Shown: positions 50,454 through 58,427 of the stretch, piece by piece
Numbering within the stretch: the stretch's first letter is position 1
Layout of the letters: the number at the start of each line of letters is the position of its first letter
NCBI RefSeq assembly: GCF_024158025.1
Contig: NZ_JAMZEL010000006.1
Location: 248,001-312,000, forward strand
Source: Runella salmonicolor
Lineage (GTDB): Bacteria; Bacteroidota; Bacteroidia; Cytophagales; Spirosomataceae
Length of the DNA stretch: 64,000 bases
Direction: 5' to 3'
Notes under the pieces: generated by a model
The model's database searches: none
Seen by the model: the letters and a program-made list of their open reading frames with translations, nothing else
What the model was told of the DNA's origin: nothing
Position numbers and translations under genes: made by a program

Positions 50454-51500
50454 ATGCCTATACGAAAAGGAAGAAATAATCCAGTATTTAAAGACTTATT
50501 ATCAAACTTTGATAAAGGGGAAATAATTAAATTTTTAGGGTATTTAACTCCACTTATTCTCTCAGTTGTAATCGCATATTATACTCATTTAGATGTAGCA
50601 GACCAAATAGACCTTGCATCTAATCAATTCAAATATGGTAAAGATAAAGACAGTTTGGATAACGTCGACCAACAAAGGAAAGACAAAATAAGCTTTACTA
50701 AAGATAGTTTATCGCTTGAATATGCTCGCCGAAGTTTAGACTCTATTAGTTTAGATACAAAGGAAATACTAAGGGCTTCTGAAAAAAATAATCAATCTTA
50801 TTTGCGGGAAATAAGTAGATTGTTAGCTATTCAGGCAAAACAAGCCGAAGCGTTAATATCAAATTACGATCTCCAAAAGGATTTGAATTCACCTGTACTT
50901 GAAATTGAGTCTTTCCAATTAGATAGTAGCCAAATGAGGCAAGACGGAAATTCTACGGATATTACCTTGAAAGGGAAATTTAAACTTTCAAATATTGGTA
51001 ATATAAATATAAAAGATTGCTTAGGGAGTTTGTATGCTTCTTACGAATGTTCGACTAATCAAGCTGAGAAATACTACTCTTTTACTCTTGGCGGGCCTTC
51101 TCAGATTTCTGGTATGTTTACGAATAAAAATCAAGAATATATTGATATAATGTTGAAAACTTTAAAAATCGCTAATCAGATTGAAGTAGGATTTGAGATT
51201 TCAGCTCACAACATTCCCACAGCTTTTGTGTATAAAGTTGATATTCTATTTGCTTTTTCATATTCAAGTGATGTATTCAATGATGCCAATAAAAGCTTGT
51301 ATAAGCCGTATAGCGTGTTCTTAATGCCAATTAATGGTAGTTACCATCGTACAATATATAATATTCCTTTAACTAAAGAAACCTTAGGTATAATGTTTAA
51401 GTATGACCCAAATAAAATAAAATCTATTGATGAAATTTTTCAGAATCAGAGTTATACTCGTGACTCTAACAGCCCTTTTCTACCTAAAATTTTCAATTAG
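50454..51500 (+). CDS. Membrane-anchored coiled-coil protein (cargo)
   Basis: A 348-residue AT-rich gene. The protein has one N-terminal TM helix (about 28-43), then a coiled-coil region (about 60-140, LDSISLDTKEILRASEKNNQ) and a beta-rich C-terminal domain (about 150-345). The domain shows no recognised catalytic motif. It is the only larger gene without a replication or regulation role in this element, so it may be cargo (host benefit or phage interference). This is inference from position. Confidence 0.65.
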   Translation: MPIRKGRNNPVFKDLLSNFDKGEIIKFLGYLTPLILSVVIAYYTHLDVADQIDLASNQFKYGKDKDSLDNVDQQRKDKISFTKDSLSLEYARRSLDSISLDTKEILRASEKNNQSYLREISRLLAIQAKQAEALISNYDLQKDLNSPVLEIESFQLDSSQMRQDGNSTDITLKGKFKLSNIGNINIKDCLGSLYASYECSTNQAEKYYSFTLGGPSQISGMFTNKNQEYIDIMLKTLKIANQIEVGFEISAHNIPTAFVYKVDILFAFSYSSDVFNDANKSLYKPYSVFLMPINGSYHRTIYNIPLTKETLGIMFKYDPNKIKSIDEIFQNQSYTRDSNSPFLPKIFN

Positions 51501-51571
51501 TTTAACTTTTACAAGCTGTTAAATAATAAGTCATTCTATAACTTATTTCCATTATATGTTTTATACACAAC

Positions 51572-51607
51572 AAAAACCCGCAAAACAGCTTGTTTTGCGG
51601 GTTTTGT
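51572..51607 (+). terminator. Strong terminator after the cargo gene
   Basis: A 15-bp perfect stem (AAAACCCGCAAAACA/TGTTTTGCGGGTTTT) with a 3-nt loop ends in TTTTG. It is an intrinsic terminator on the plus strand. Confidence 0.85.
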
Positions 51608-51840
51608 ACTTTCTGTGGACTCCACTTAGGTATTTATGAGTCATTTGATATTTTAGTATATCCGCACTTATAAAGGTAAAAATGCTATTTCAATAGGAGA
51701 TTTGTGATTAGTCGCTCGTCATTGTATGCAGCTCAATCACAGTATAGAATAATCTGATTTTTAGCAATCAGATAAAAGACTATTTATCAGCACGTTAGGA
51801 GTAAATAAAAATACAGTTTTAGAAGTGTAGTGAAATAAAA

Positions 51841-51875
51841 AACCGTAACTAATTAAAAATCAATTAGTTACGGTT
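51841..51875 (-). terminator. Element-supplied terminator for the tRNA gene
   Basis: A perfect 14-bp stem (AACCGTAACTAATT/AATTAGTTACGGTT) with a 7-nt loop lies just after the tRNA 3' end. On the minus strand it is followed by a run of Ts. It is inside the element, so the element seems to have replaced the original terminator now found at 43098-43133. Confidence 0.75.
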
Positions 51876-51879
51876 AAAT

Positions 51880-51894
51880 TGTGGGCCCAGTAGG
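51880..51894. repeat. Right attachment repeat inside the tRNA 3' end
   Basis: TGTGGGCCCAGTAGG is the same 15 bp as at 43136-43150. It is the 3' part of the tRNA gene on the minus strand and one of the two borders of the element. Confidence 0.85.
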
Positions 51895-51955
51895 GCACGA
51901 TCCTACGACCCCCTGATTATGAGTCAGATGCTCTAACCAACTGAGCTATGGGCCT
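51882..51955 (-). tRNA. tRNA with anticodon CAT (Met or lysidine-Ile2)
   Basis: Read on the minus strand, this folds as a tRNA with the D-arm sequence GCTCAGTTGGTTAGAGC, a TCTGA/TCAGG anticodon stem and the loop CTCATAA, so the anticodon is CAT. The T arm is GTAGG...CCTAC. CCA is not encoded. Two features are unusual: the acceptor 1-72 pair is A-C, and the T loop reads ATCGTGC where TTCxAxx is normal. Met versus Ile2 cannot be separated from the anticodon alone. The gene is the integration target of the left element. Confidence 0.85.
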
Positions 51956-52051
51956 AAGTTAAATTTATATACACAACTCCCTCTCTATAAGCTACTTACA
52001 AAAATTACTAATTCTCTCTTCTTAACAGGTATGAGAGCTTTAGATGATTTC

Positions 52052-52075
52052 TGTGTATCAAATTGTGTATCAAAT
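52052..52075 (+). repeat. Tandem 12-bp repeat before the integrase
   Basis: TGTGTATCAAAT is repeated exactly twice in tandem, 21 bp before the chosen integrase ATG and about 97 bp from the tRNA 5' end. It could be an integrase-binding or attachment-core site. Confidence 0.65.
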
Positions 52076-52096
52076 TTTAGCTATGTTTTTAACACT

Positions 52097-53335
52097 ATGA
52101 AAGCACACACTCCTACGGCAGAAGTTGTATTGGATAACAGAAAAGCCAAGCAAGATGGCACATACCCCCTAAAATTGAGAGTTACCTTCAATAGAATAAG
52201 GAAGTATTATAATGTAGCAATGCCCTCATTAAGTGAAGTAGATTTTAACAAACTAGACTCCTCAAAGCTGCGTGATCCATTTCTAAAAGATGTCAAAGTC
52301 AATATCACTGCCACAGTATCTAAAGCCCACAGTATCTTTACCCAACTAAGCCCCTTTTCCTTTAATGACTTTGAAAAGCTATTTTTTCCAAAAGAGGAAG
52401 GTGCAAATCCTGCCAATGTTTATTCTACCATTGAGTTATATGTCAAAAAATTAAGGGAAGAAGGCAGACTCGGTACAGCCAGTTCCTATGAGTGCACCCT
52501 AAATTCACTTCACAATTTCAAAAAGAAGCTTAGGTTTGAGGATATAACTCCTGACTTTCTCAATAGTTATGAAAGATGGATGCTGACCAATGGTAAGTCT
52601 TCTACTACAGTGGGTATCTACTTACGCAGTTTAAGAACCATTTTTAATCAAGCAATTGAAAAGGGGCTGATTGAAAGAGAGAAATATCCCTTCAAAAAAT
52701 CAAAATATCAGATACCAGCTGGGCAAAATATCAAAAAAGCACTCACCATGAATGAGTTAAAGAAGATTTTTGAATATGAAGCCCTTACTGACAGTATGGA
52801 GGCCAAGGCAAAAGACCTTTGGATGTTCTCCTACTTATGTAATGGTATCAACATTAAGGATATTTGCAGGCTAAAATTCTCAAACTTGGATGGTGATAGA
52901 TTGGTGTTTTACAGGGCTAAAACTGAAAATACCAAAAAGAGCAACCAAAAGCCCATTGTTGTTTATTTGGGTGCAGATGCCAAAGTGATTATTGCCAAAT
53001 GGGGTATTCCTGACCAATTGCCCAATAATTACATTTTCCCTATTTTGCATCCCAACATTACCCCTGAGAGGGAAAGAGCATTGGTCAAAGATCTGACAAA
53101 GCAGATCAATAAATACATGAAGCGTATAGTGGAGAAATTAGGTATAAATAAACCTGTAACTACTTATGCTGCAAGGCATAGCTTTTCAACAGTGCTCAAA
53201 AGGAGTGGTGCTCCCATTGAGTTCATTTCTGAAAGCTTGGGGCACAACAGCCTCAAAACCACAGAACACTACCTTGATAGCTTTGAGGATGATGTAAAAA
53301 AGCAATATGCAAAACTTTTGACCAATTTTAAATGA
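52097..53335 (+). CDS. Tyrosine recombinase of the second island
   Basis: A 412-residue tyrosine recombinase. Its N-terminal domain is of the Bacteroidota type (AEVVLDNRKAKQDGTYPLKL), followed by a SAM-like core-binding domain and a catalytic domain with YLCNGINIKDICRL in the first-Arg region, AARHSFSTVLK, and GHNSLKTTEHYLDSF with the terminal Tyr. The ATG at 52097 (MKAHTPTAEV) is preferred; the earlier frame would translate the 12-bp tandem repeat. It probably mediates integration of this island. Confidence 0.88.
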   Translation: MKAHTPTAEVVLDNRKAKQDGTYPLKLRVTFNRIRKYYNVAMPSLSEVDFNKLDSSKLRDPFLKDVKVNITATVSKAHSIFTQLSPFSFNDFEKLFFPKEEGANPANVYSTIELYVKKLREEGRLGTASSYECTLNSLHNFKKKLRFEDITPDFLNSYERWMLTNGKSSTTVGIYLRSLRTIFNQAIEKGLIEREKYPFKKSKYQIPAGQNIKKALTMNELKKIFEYEALTDSMEAKAKDLWMFSYLCNGINIKDICRLKFSNLDGDRLVFYRAKTENTKKSNQKPIVVYLGADAKVIIAKWGIPDQLPNNYIFPILHPNITPERERALVKDLTKQINKYMKRIVEKLGINKPVTTYAARHSFSTVLKRSGAPIEFISESLGHNSLKTTEHYLDSFEDDVKKQYAKLLTNFK

Positions 53336-53336
53336 C

Positions 53337-54806
53337 ATGGATTTTAGCACTCTAAATGAACTATTTGACGGTACATTCCAAAAGAATTTTTTGAAGCACC
53401 TCCAGAAATTACCCAAGGAGTCCTTAAGCCAAGAAGTAATTGATATTATAAACAAACATACTAAGGGAGGGGGCTTACCAAAAGAATTTGAGGAGGATTT
53501 TTCTCTTACTATATATGTCAATATGTCTTTGGAAGATGATAGTTTGCCTGATTTCAACACTTTTCAGGCACTAAAACATAAATACTACACAGGAATCATA
53601 AATCAAAAAAGGGCAGTATTATTAGATGAATTTAATAAATGGCAATTCCAAGTTGCCTCCACCCCAAGTAATCAACCCTTGGCAGAAAGAATAGAGTTAT
53701 TATTGGGTCAGCTGAAACTCATTGAGCATCAGCTGCTCAATAATCTTTCACTTGCTTTCTATAGAGATGGTATAATAGATGCCTTGAATGACATTAAACA
53801 GGGGCTGGGAGAATTTCAGCATATTGCAATTAGATACGAAAAGCCAACTAAAAAGGAAGATTTTCTAAAATTTTACACTGATATTTTAGAAACAGAGCAA
53901 GGATTTGAGGAAAACATACTGGATGGCTTCTTCAAAAAAAGGGTCAAAATCAATTCTTTAACATTTGCCGAAGACCAAGATGTCTTGACTAATGACCCTT
54001 TTGAGCATTCGTATTATGTAATACCCTTCAAAACTTATTTTCAGCAAAAAACCTCAGCCATTTACTTTAAAATGAGTATGTGGCTTAACACTCAACCGGC
54101 AGAGAGTCAAATAATGGAAGCTGCTGCTTTCATTAACCAGATCAACTCCTACATTAAAAAAGCCCAGCAATATACAATTAGGCAGCGGTATGCAGAGATT
54201 GAAAATGTGTTGCTGAAAGGGGATGATGGAATACCTTACTCACTTGAAGTTCCTGCTTTTTTCACCCAAGAAACTTCTTTAGAGACAAGGTTTCCATCAG
54301 TCAGGCAATCACTTGAAGAAATTTCAAAAAGCATATCAGAAAAGCACCTGCCTGAATCAGAGTTCATGCATGAAAATAGGGGTAGAGGAGATAAAAAGAC
54401 ATCAAATTCAAGGAATTCAGTAACAAAATATGGGTTTTATATTGATAATAATAGTAAATCCATATCTATAATAGATTCTATATGGAATGCACTTAAAAGT
54501 GAAAATCTGATTCATAATCGTACAAAATTTTCAATTTTTAGAAAGGTTTTTAACCAAGGAATAATAAAAGAGAAAATAGATTGGCTTGGTGATATAAACC
54601 AACTGTATTATTTTGTCAAGCTACTGACTGAAAATACAGAATATAATAACACGTCCAACAAGAATAAATGGCAGATAACTGTAGACTGTTTTAAAGTTAG
54701 GGGTAAAACCATTGAAATAAACCAACTACAAAGAACTAAAAACCCATCAAGTAAAAATAGACGGCCAATTCTTGAAATCATCAATAAATTTAAGAAAATG
54801 AAGTAA
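53337..54806 (+). CDS. Unknown protein following the integrase
   Basis: A 489-residue protein that begins one base after the integrase stop, so co-translation is likely. It has a largely helical first part (to about 330), a Ser/Lys-rich linker (GRGDKKTSNSRNSVTKYGF) and a C-terminal domain with WLGDINQLYYFVKLL and KWQITVDCFKVRG. The C-terminal segment recurs in Bacteroidota proteins near such integrases, but I cannot name a domain with certainty. It may help in replication or maintenance. Confidence 0.6.
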   Translation: MDFSTLNELFDGTFQKNFLKHLQKLPKESLSQEVIDIINKHTKGGGLPKEFEEDFSLTIYVNMSLEDDSLPDFNTFQALKHKYYTGIINQKRAVLLDEFNKWQFQVASTPSNQPLAERIELLLGQLKLIEHQLLNNLSLAFYRDGIIDALNDIKQGLGEFQHIAIRYEKPTKKEDFLKFYTDILETEQGFEENILDGFFKKRVKINSLTFAEDQDVLTNDPFEHSYYVIPFKTYFQQKTSAIYFKMSMWLNTQPAESQIMEAAAFINQINSYIKKAQQYTIRQRYAEIENVLLKGDDGIPYSLEVPAFFTQETSLETRFPSVRQSLEEISKSISEKHLPESEFMHENRGRGDKKTSNSRNSVTKYGFYIDNNSKSISIIDSIWNALKSENLIHNRTKFSIFRKVFNQGIIKEKIDWLGDINQLYYFVKLLTENTEYNNTSNKNKWQITVDCFKVRGKTIEINQLQRTKNPSSKNRRPILEIINKFKKMK

Positions 54807-55004
54807 TTCTATACGTAGTCATTTCTACATAATATTATACCTTTATCAGCTATTTTAAAAATTTTTCATTTGTAACTCACTAAAAAATAGATAGTTACAC
54901 ACGTACTGTTCTACCATTATTCTACCTTTACTACAAAAAATACACCTATCTGGTACATGATATATGAGGAATAGTCCTCAATATATTTTAACTTTTTTTT
55001 AGTA

Positions 55005-56174
55005 ATGAGTACATACCCAAACAATTCTTCATCACCTGTTGGTAGCATCATGAATGAAGAGCAGGCAGTAGTTAAACCCCTACCAACCACTGCCCCAAAT
55101 GAACTGCTAAAATCGCTTTTAGCCAAAGAGAGTGATTTAATGGAAAGGGCTGCCAAAGAGGTTGTGTTTTCAAAGCCATTGGTAAGTATGGATGAAACTC
55201 CCATTTTTCGTAGAGGCACAATCAATCTCATTCAAGGAAAACAGGGTAGCCATAAATCAAGACTTGCCGAACTTATTTGCAGTTTTTTACTGAGTAAATC
55301 AGAGGAGCATCAGGCTAACTTCCTCAACTTAAAAAAGACAGATGAACCAGTTACCGTAGTCTGCATAGATACTGAAAGGAATACAAAAGAGGAATTACCA
55401 GTAGCTATTCAATCTATTAAAAAGAAAGCAGGATTTAAGATAACCGACCATCCTGCAAACTTTAGATATACATCATTTAAGACAGTTCCAAGGAAGCAAA
55501 GATTGCTGGCATTACGAGCTTACATTACAGAAGTGCAATCAAAAAACAGTGATCCATTGTTTGTCCTGCTGGATGTAGGAACTGACTTTGTTTCAAATTT
55601 TAACAATGAGGAAGAAACATTGGAGTTTTTTGATTACCTCAATATGCTGTGTGAGGAGTATGAATGTACTTTTCTTATAACTATTCATCAGAATCCAGGT
55701 ACAGATAAAGCCAGAGGACATTTTGGAACTGAGGGGACTAATAAAGCTTCAGGAATTATGCAAATCGGATTTGTAGATGGGAATGAGGAGCTAATCAGGT
55801 TAAAATTCCTTAAACTCAGAACAGCAAAACGACACAAGCCTATGTATTTGTTTTTTGATGAAGATTTACATGGACTGGCACTTGCTACAGATGACCATAT
55901 CAAAAAGAACACAGCAGAAAGAAAAAAAGTGGCCGATGTAGAGCTTGTGGCTGAAAAGTTAGGAGAATTATTAACGACTTCCATGCTCCAAAGGGACTTG
56001 TTGAAAGTGTTGACATCATCCTTTGATTGCTCAGAAAATACCCTTAAAACCAGATTGCAGGAAATAGTTGACCAGCAAGTTGAAATTATCAATGAGCAAG
56101 GCCAACCCTGTACTTTACAAATAAAAACAGCTAATGGTAAACCTACTGTCTATGAACTCCAAGAGATAGAATAA
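55005..56174 (+). CDS. RepA-like AAA ATPase/helicase
   Basis: A 389-residue RecA-fold ATPase with Walker A GKQGSHKS at 78-85. A Walker B-type strand, FVLLDVGTDF, lies near residue 185. Further motifs include a sensor-like LITIHQNPG. A C-terminal helical part is at about 300-389. It matches hexameric RepA-like replicative helicases common in integrative elements. An own origin is not identified; the noncoding region after it is a candidate. Confidence 0.8.
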   Translation: MSTYPNNSSSPVGSIMNEEQAVVKPLPTTAPNELLKSLLAKESDLMERAAKEVVFSKPLVSMDETPIFRRGTINLIQGKQGSHKSRLAELICSFLLSKSEEHQANFLNLKKTDEPVTVVCIDTERNTKEELPVAIQSIKKKAGFKITDHPANFRYTSFKTVPRKQRLLALRAYITEVQSKNSDPLFVLLDVGTDFVSNFNNEEETLEFFDYLNMLCEEYECTFLITIHQNPGTDKARGHFGTEGTNKASGIMQIGFVDGNEELIRLKFLKLRTAKRHKPMYLFFDEDLHGLALATDDHIKKNTAERKKVADVELVAEKLGELLTTSMLQRDLLKVLTSSFDCSENTLKTRLQEIVDQQVEIINEQGQPCTLQIKTANGKPTVYELQEIE

Positions 56175-56711
56175 AATATTAGCAATAATATAAGCCCAAC
56201 CAAAACAGTATGTAATATAGTCAGTTGTCTTGGTTGGGTTTACTTTAATGCTTTAAGGGTTAGTATAAAGTCAGAAAAGCTATTCTAATTTTTTACCTTA
56301 TACACCAAAAGCAGGGGGGGCTATCGCCATAGCTTGTCAGGTAAAATAGGGCCTTTTACATATTACAAAATTCAGAAGCCAGCCAACCTAACCAAACGCT
56401 TTTATATACAATTGTTTTGGCTGGGTTGCTCCTGCATAAAGTCAAATCCATTCTGTACAAGGCAACAAAGTTTTTATGACCTACTTACATAGTCAGAATT
56501 ACTTAATAATCAGGCCAACTATACAATTATGCTTTTTGCCTTTTACAAGAAAGAATCTGTTTCTTGCCATAAAATCAGCAATACATCACAGCAAAACCCA
56601 GCCAACTAATATAACTTCCTATAAAGGGATTGTTTTGGTTGGGTATAAATTGATGTGTATATCCTTCTCAAATTGATTCTTATATTGCCGACTGAACCAA
56701 TCAACCCAACA
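56175..56711. other. 537-bp gap with three stem-loops
   Basis: No convincing gene lies here. Three imperfect stem-loops spaced about 200 bp apart, at 56194-56239, 56379-56428 and 56595-56644, share arms resembling GCCCAACCAAAAC and GTTTTGGTTGGGT. Short shared tails (ATAAAGTCA) follow the first two. Confidence 0.65.
56194..56644. repeat. Three related inverted repeats, about 200 bp apart
   Basis: Copy 1 (56194-56239) has a 13-bp stem with one mismatch, CCCAACCAAAACA pairing with TGTCTTGGTTGGG. Copies 2 (56379-56428) and 3 (56595-56644) are less regular, with arms such as ACCCAGCCAA and TTGGTTGGGT. The end sequences GCCCAAC and GTTGGGT of copy 1 fit the general attC end rules (RYYYAAC, GTTRRRY), but no integron integrase is present. 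Confidence 0.55.
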
Positions 56712-58427
56712 ATGGCCAACCACCAAGAAATCTCTTCTTTTATCTGGAATGTGTGTGATGATGTACTTAGAGGGCTGTTTAAACAGCACGAATATGGTGA
56801 TGTTATCTTACCTTTTGTAGTGCTTCGCAGGCTGGATTGTGTGCTTGAACCACAGAAAGACAAAGCCCATGAACTTTATAATCAGTACATAGGTCAGATT
56901 GAAGACCCTAGCCCAATCATTCAAAACCATATAGGGCTGGACTTTTTTAATCATTCTCAGTATGACCTGTCAAGACTTACTCCTAATAGCCTAAAACTCA
57001 ATTTTCAGAACTACCTGAATGGCTATTCTAAGAATGTCCATGAAATCATTGAGAATTTCCAAATGGATAAGCTGGTAGATAAGCTTCTGAAAAACAACCG
57101 ATTATATCTACTTATTTCTAAGTTTAAAGAAATAGACCTGCACCCCAATGTTGTTAATAATCACACAATGGGGCAAATTTTTGAAGAGCTGCTTCGCAAG
57201 TTCTCAGAAATGAGCAATGAAACCAGTGGAGAGCACTACACTCCAAGGGACGTGGTAAAACTACTGGTAGCTTTGGTGTTTTCAGAAAACAAGGAGGACC
57301 TTGAAGGAGAAGGCAAAATCAGGTCTATTTTTGACCCTTGCTGTGGTACAGGGGGGATGCTCACCATTGGCAAAGATTGGATTCTGGAAAACATCAACCC
57401 TGATATTGACATTAGACTGTTCGGGCAGGAACTAAACCCCCAAACCTATTCCATCTGTAAGTCTGATATGCTCATTACAGGTCAAAATCCAAGTAATATC
57501 CATCTAGGCTCTTCTCTTTCAGAAGACCAACTACAAGGAAAGACCTTTGATTATATGATTACCAACCCTCCTTTTGGGGTGTCATGGAAGTCTGAGCAGG
57601 AGTTTGTAGAATCAGAGGCTCAAAATCCACAGGGTAGATTTGCCGTAGGAACCCCCAGAAGTTCTGATGGCTCTCTTCTCTTCTTACAGCATATGATTTC
57701 TAAGATGGAGAGCAAAGGCAGCAGAATTGGTGTTGTCTTTAATGGCTCTCCCCTTTTTACTGGTGATGCAGGTTCGGGGGAGTCAGAGATCAGAAAATGG
57801 ATCATTGAGAATGATTGGTTGGAAGCCATTATTGCCCTGCCTGACCAACTGTTTTTCAATACTGGTATCAGTACCTACATCTGGATTGTAACCAACAAAA
57901 AGAAGAAAGACAGAAAAGGTAAAGTGCAGCTCATCAATGCCACAGATTTCAGCCATACCATGAAGAAATCCTTGGGCAGTAAGCGCAAGTATATCACCGA
58001 CAGCCAAAGGGATGAGCTCATTCAAACCTATCTGGCTTTTAAAGAAAGTGATGTTTCAAAAATTTACCCCAATGAGTTTTTTGGCTTTACCAAGGTAACC
58101 ATTGAACAACCATTGGTAGATGAAGCAGGCAATCCTGTATTAGATAAGAAAACCAAACTCCCTAAAGTGGATGGCAGTTTGAGGGACTTTGAAAGAGTGC
58201 CATTGTCTACTGATGTGGATACTTACTTTGAATCAGAAGTTAAGCCTCACTTGCCCACCGCATGGATGGACAGGAGCAAAGACAAAATAGGGTATGAAAT
58301 CAACTTCACTAAGTATTTCTACAAATACAAGCCCCTACGAAGCCTGAAAGAAATCACCACAGACCTCATCAAGTTGGAGGAAGAAAGTGATGGCCTGTTT
58401 CAACTGATAATGGAAAAGCAACAATGA
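56712..58427 (+). CDS. hsdM: Type I restriction-modification DNA methyltransferase HsdM
   Basis: A 571-residue N6-adenine methyltransferase. The SAM-binding motif FDPCCGTGGML includes D208 and G212, and the catalytic NPPF is at 285-288. The N-terminal HsdM domain (ISSFIWNVCDDVLRGLFKQHEYG) is complete. The ATG at 56712 (MANHQE) fits the family start; an upstream extension would include the stem-loop region. Its stop overlaps the next ATG (ATGA). It forms the core of the type I system with HsdS and HsdR downstream. Confidence 0.94.
   Translation: MANHQEISSFIWNVCDDVLRGLFKQHEYGDVILPFVVLRRLDCVLEPQKDKAHELYNQYIGQIEDPSPIIQNHIGLDFFNHSQYDLSRLTPNSLKLNFQNYLNGYSKNVHEIIENFQMDKLVDKLLKNNRLYLLISKFKEIDLHPNVVNNHTMGQIFEELLRKFSEMSNETSGEHYTPRDVVKLLVALVFSENKEDLEGEGKIRSIFDPCCGTGGMLTIGKDWILENINPDIDIRLFGQELNPQTYSICKSDMLITGQNPSNIHLGSSLSEDQLQGKTFDYMITNPPFGVSWKSEQEFVESEAQNPQGRFAVGTPRSSDGSLLFLQHMISKMESKGSRIGVVFNGSPLFTGDAGSGESEIRKWIIENDWLEAIIALPDQLFFNTGISTYIWIVTNKKKKDRKGKVQLINATDFSHTMKKSLGSKRKYITDSQRDELIQTYLAFKESDVSKIYPNEFFGFTKVTIEQPLVDEAGNPVLDKKTKLPKVDGSLRDFERVPLSTDVDTYFESEVKPHLPTAWMDRSKDKIGYEINFTKYFYKYKPLRSLKEITTDLIKLEEESDGLFQLIMEKQQ

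Larger units (their letters stand above)
43136..51894. mobile_element. 8.8-kb tRNA-integrated satellite-like element
   Basis: The region lies between two identical 15-bp repeats, the right one being part of a tRNA gene. It is clearly more AT-rich than the flanking host genes. Its order is repressor (-), Cro-like regulator (+), integrase, small gene, VapE-like helicase, candidate origin, primase, zinc-ribbon, HTH protein, three small proteins, membrane-anchored protein. It encodes integration and replication functions but no visible packaging, capsid or conjugation genes. This matches the general logic of phage-inducible islands/satellites or of a small integrative mobilizable element. The helper is unknown. 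Confidence 0.75.

Noticed and set aside
56194..56644. True integron cassette array
   Set aside because: Only copy 1 fits the attC end rules, there is no integron integrase, and no cassette genes lie between the repeats.
56476..56676. 66-codon frame in the stem-loop gap
   Set aside because: It runs through stem-loop 3, lacks a good ribosome site and has no recognisable protein features.
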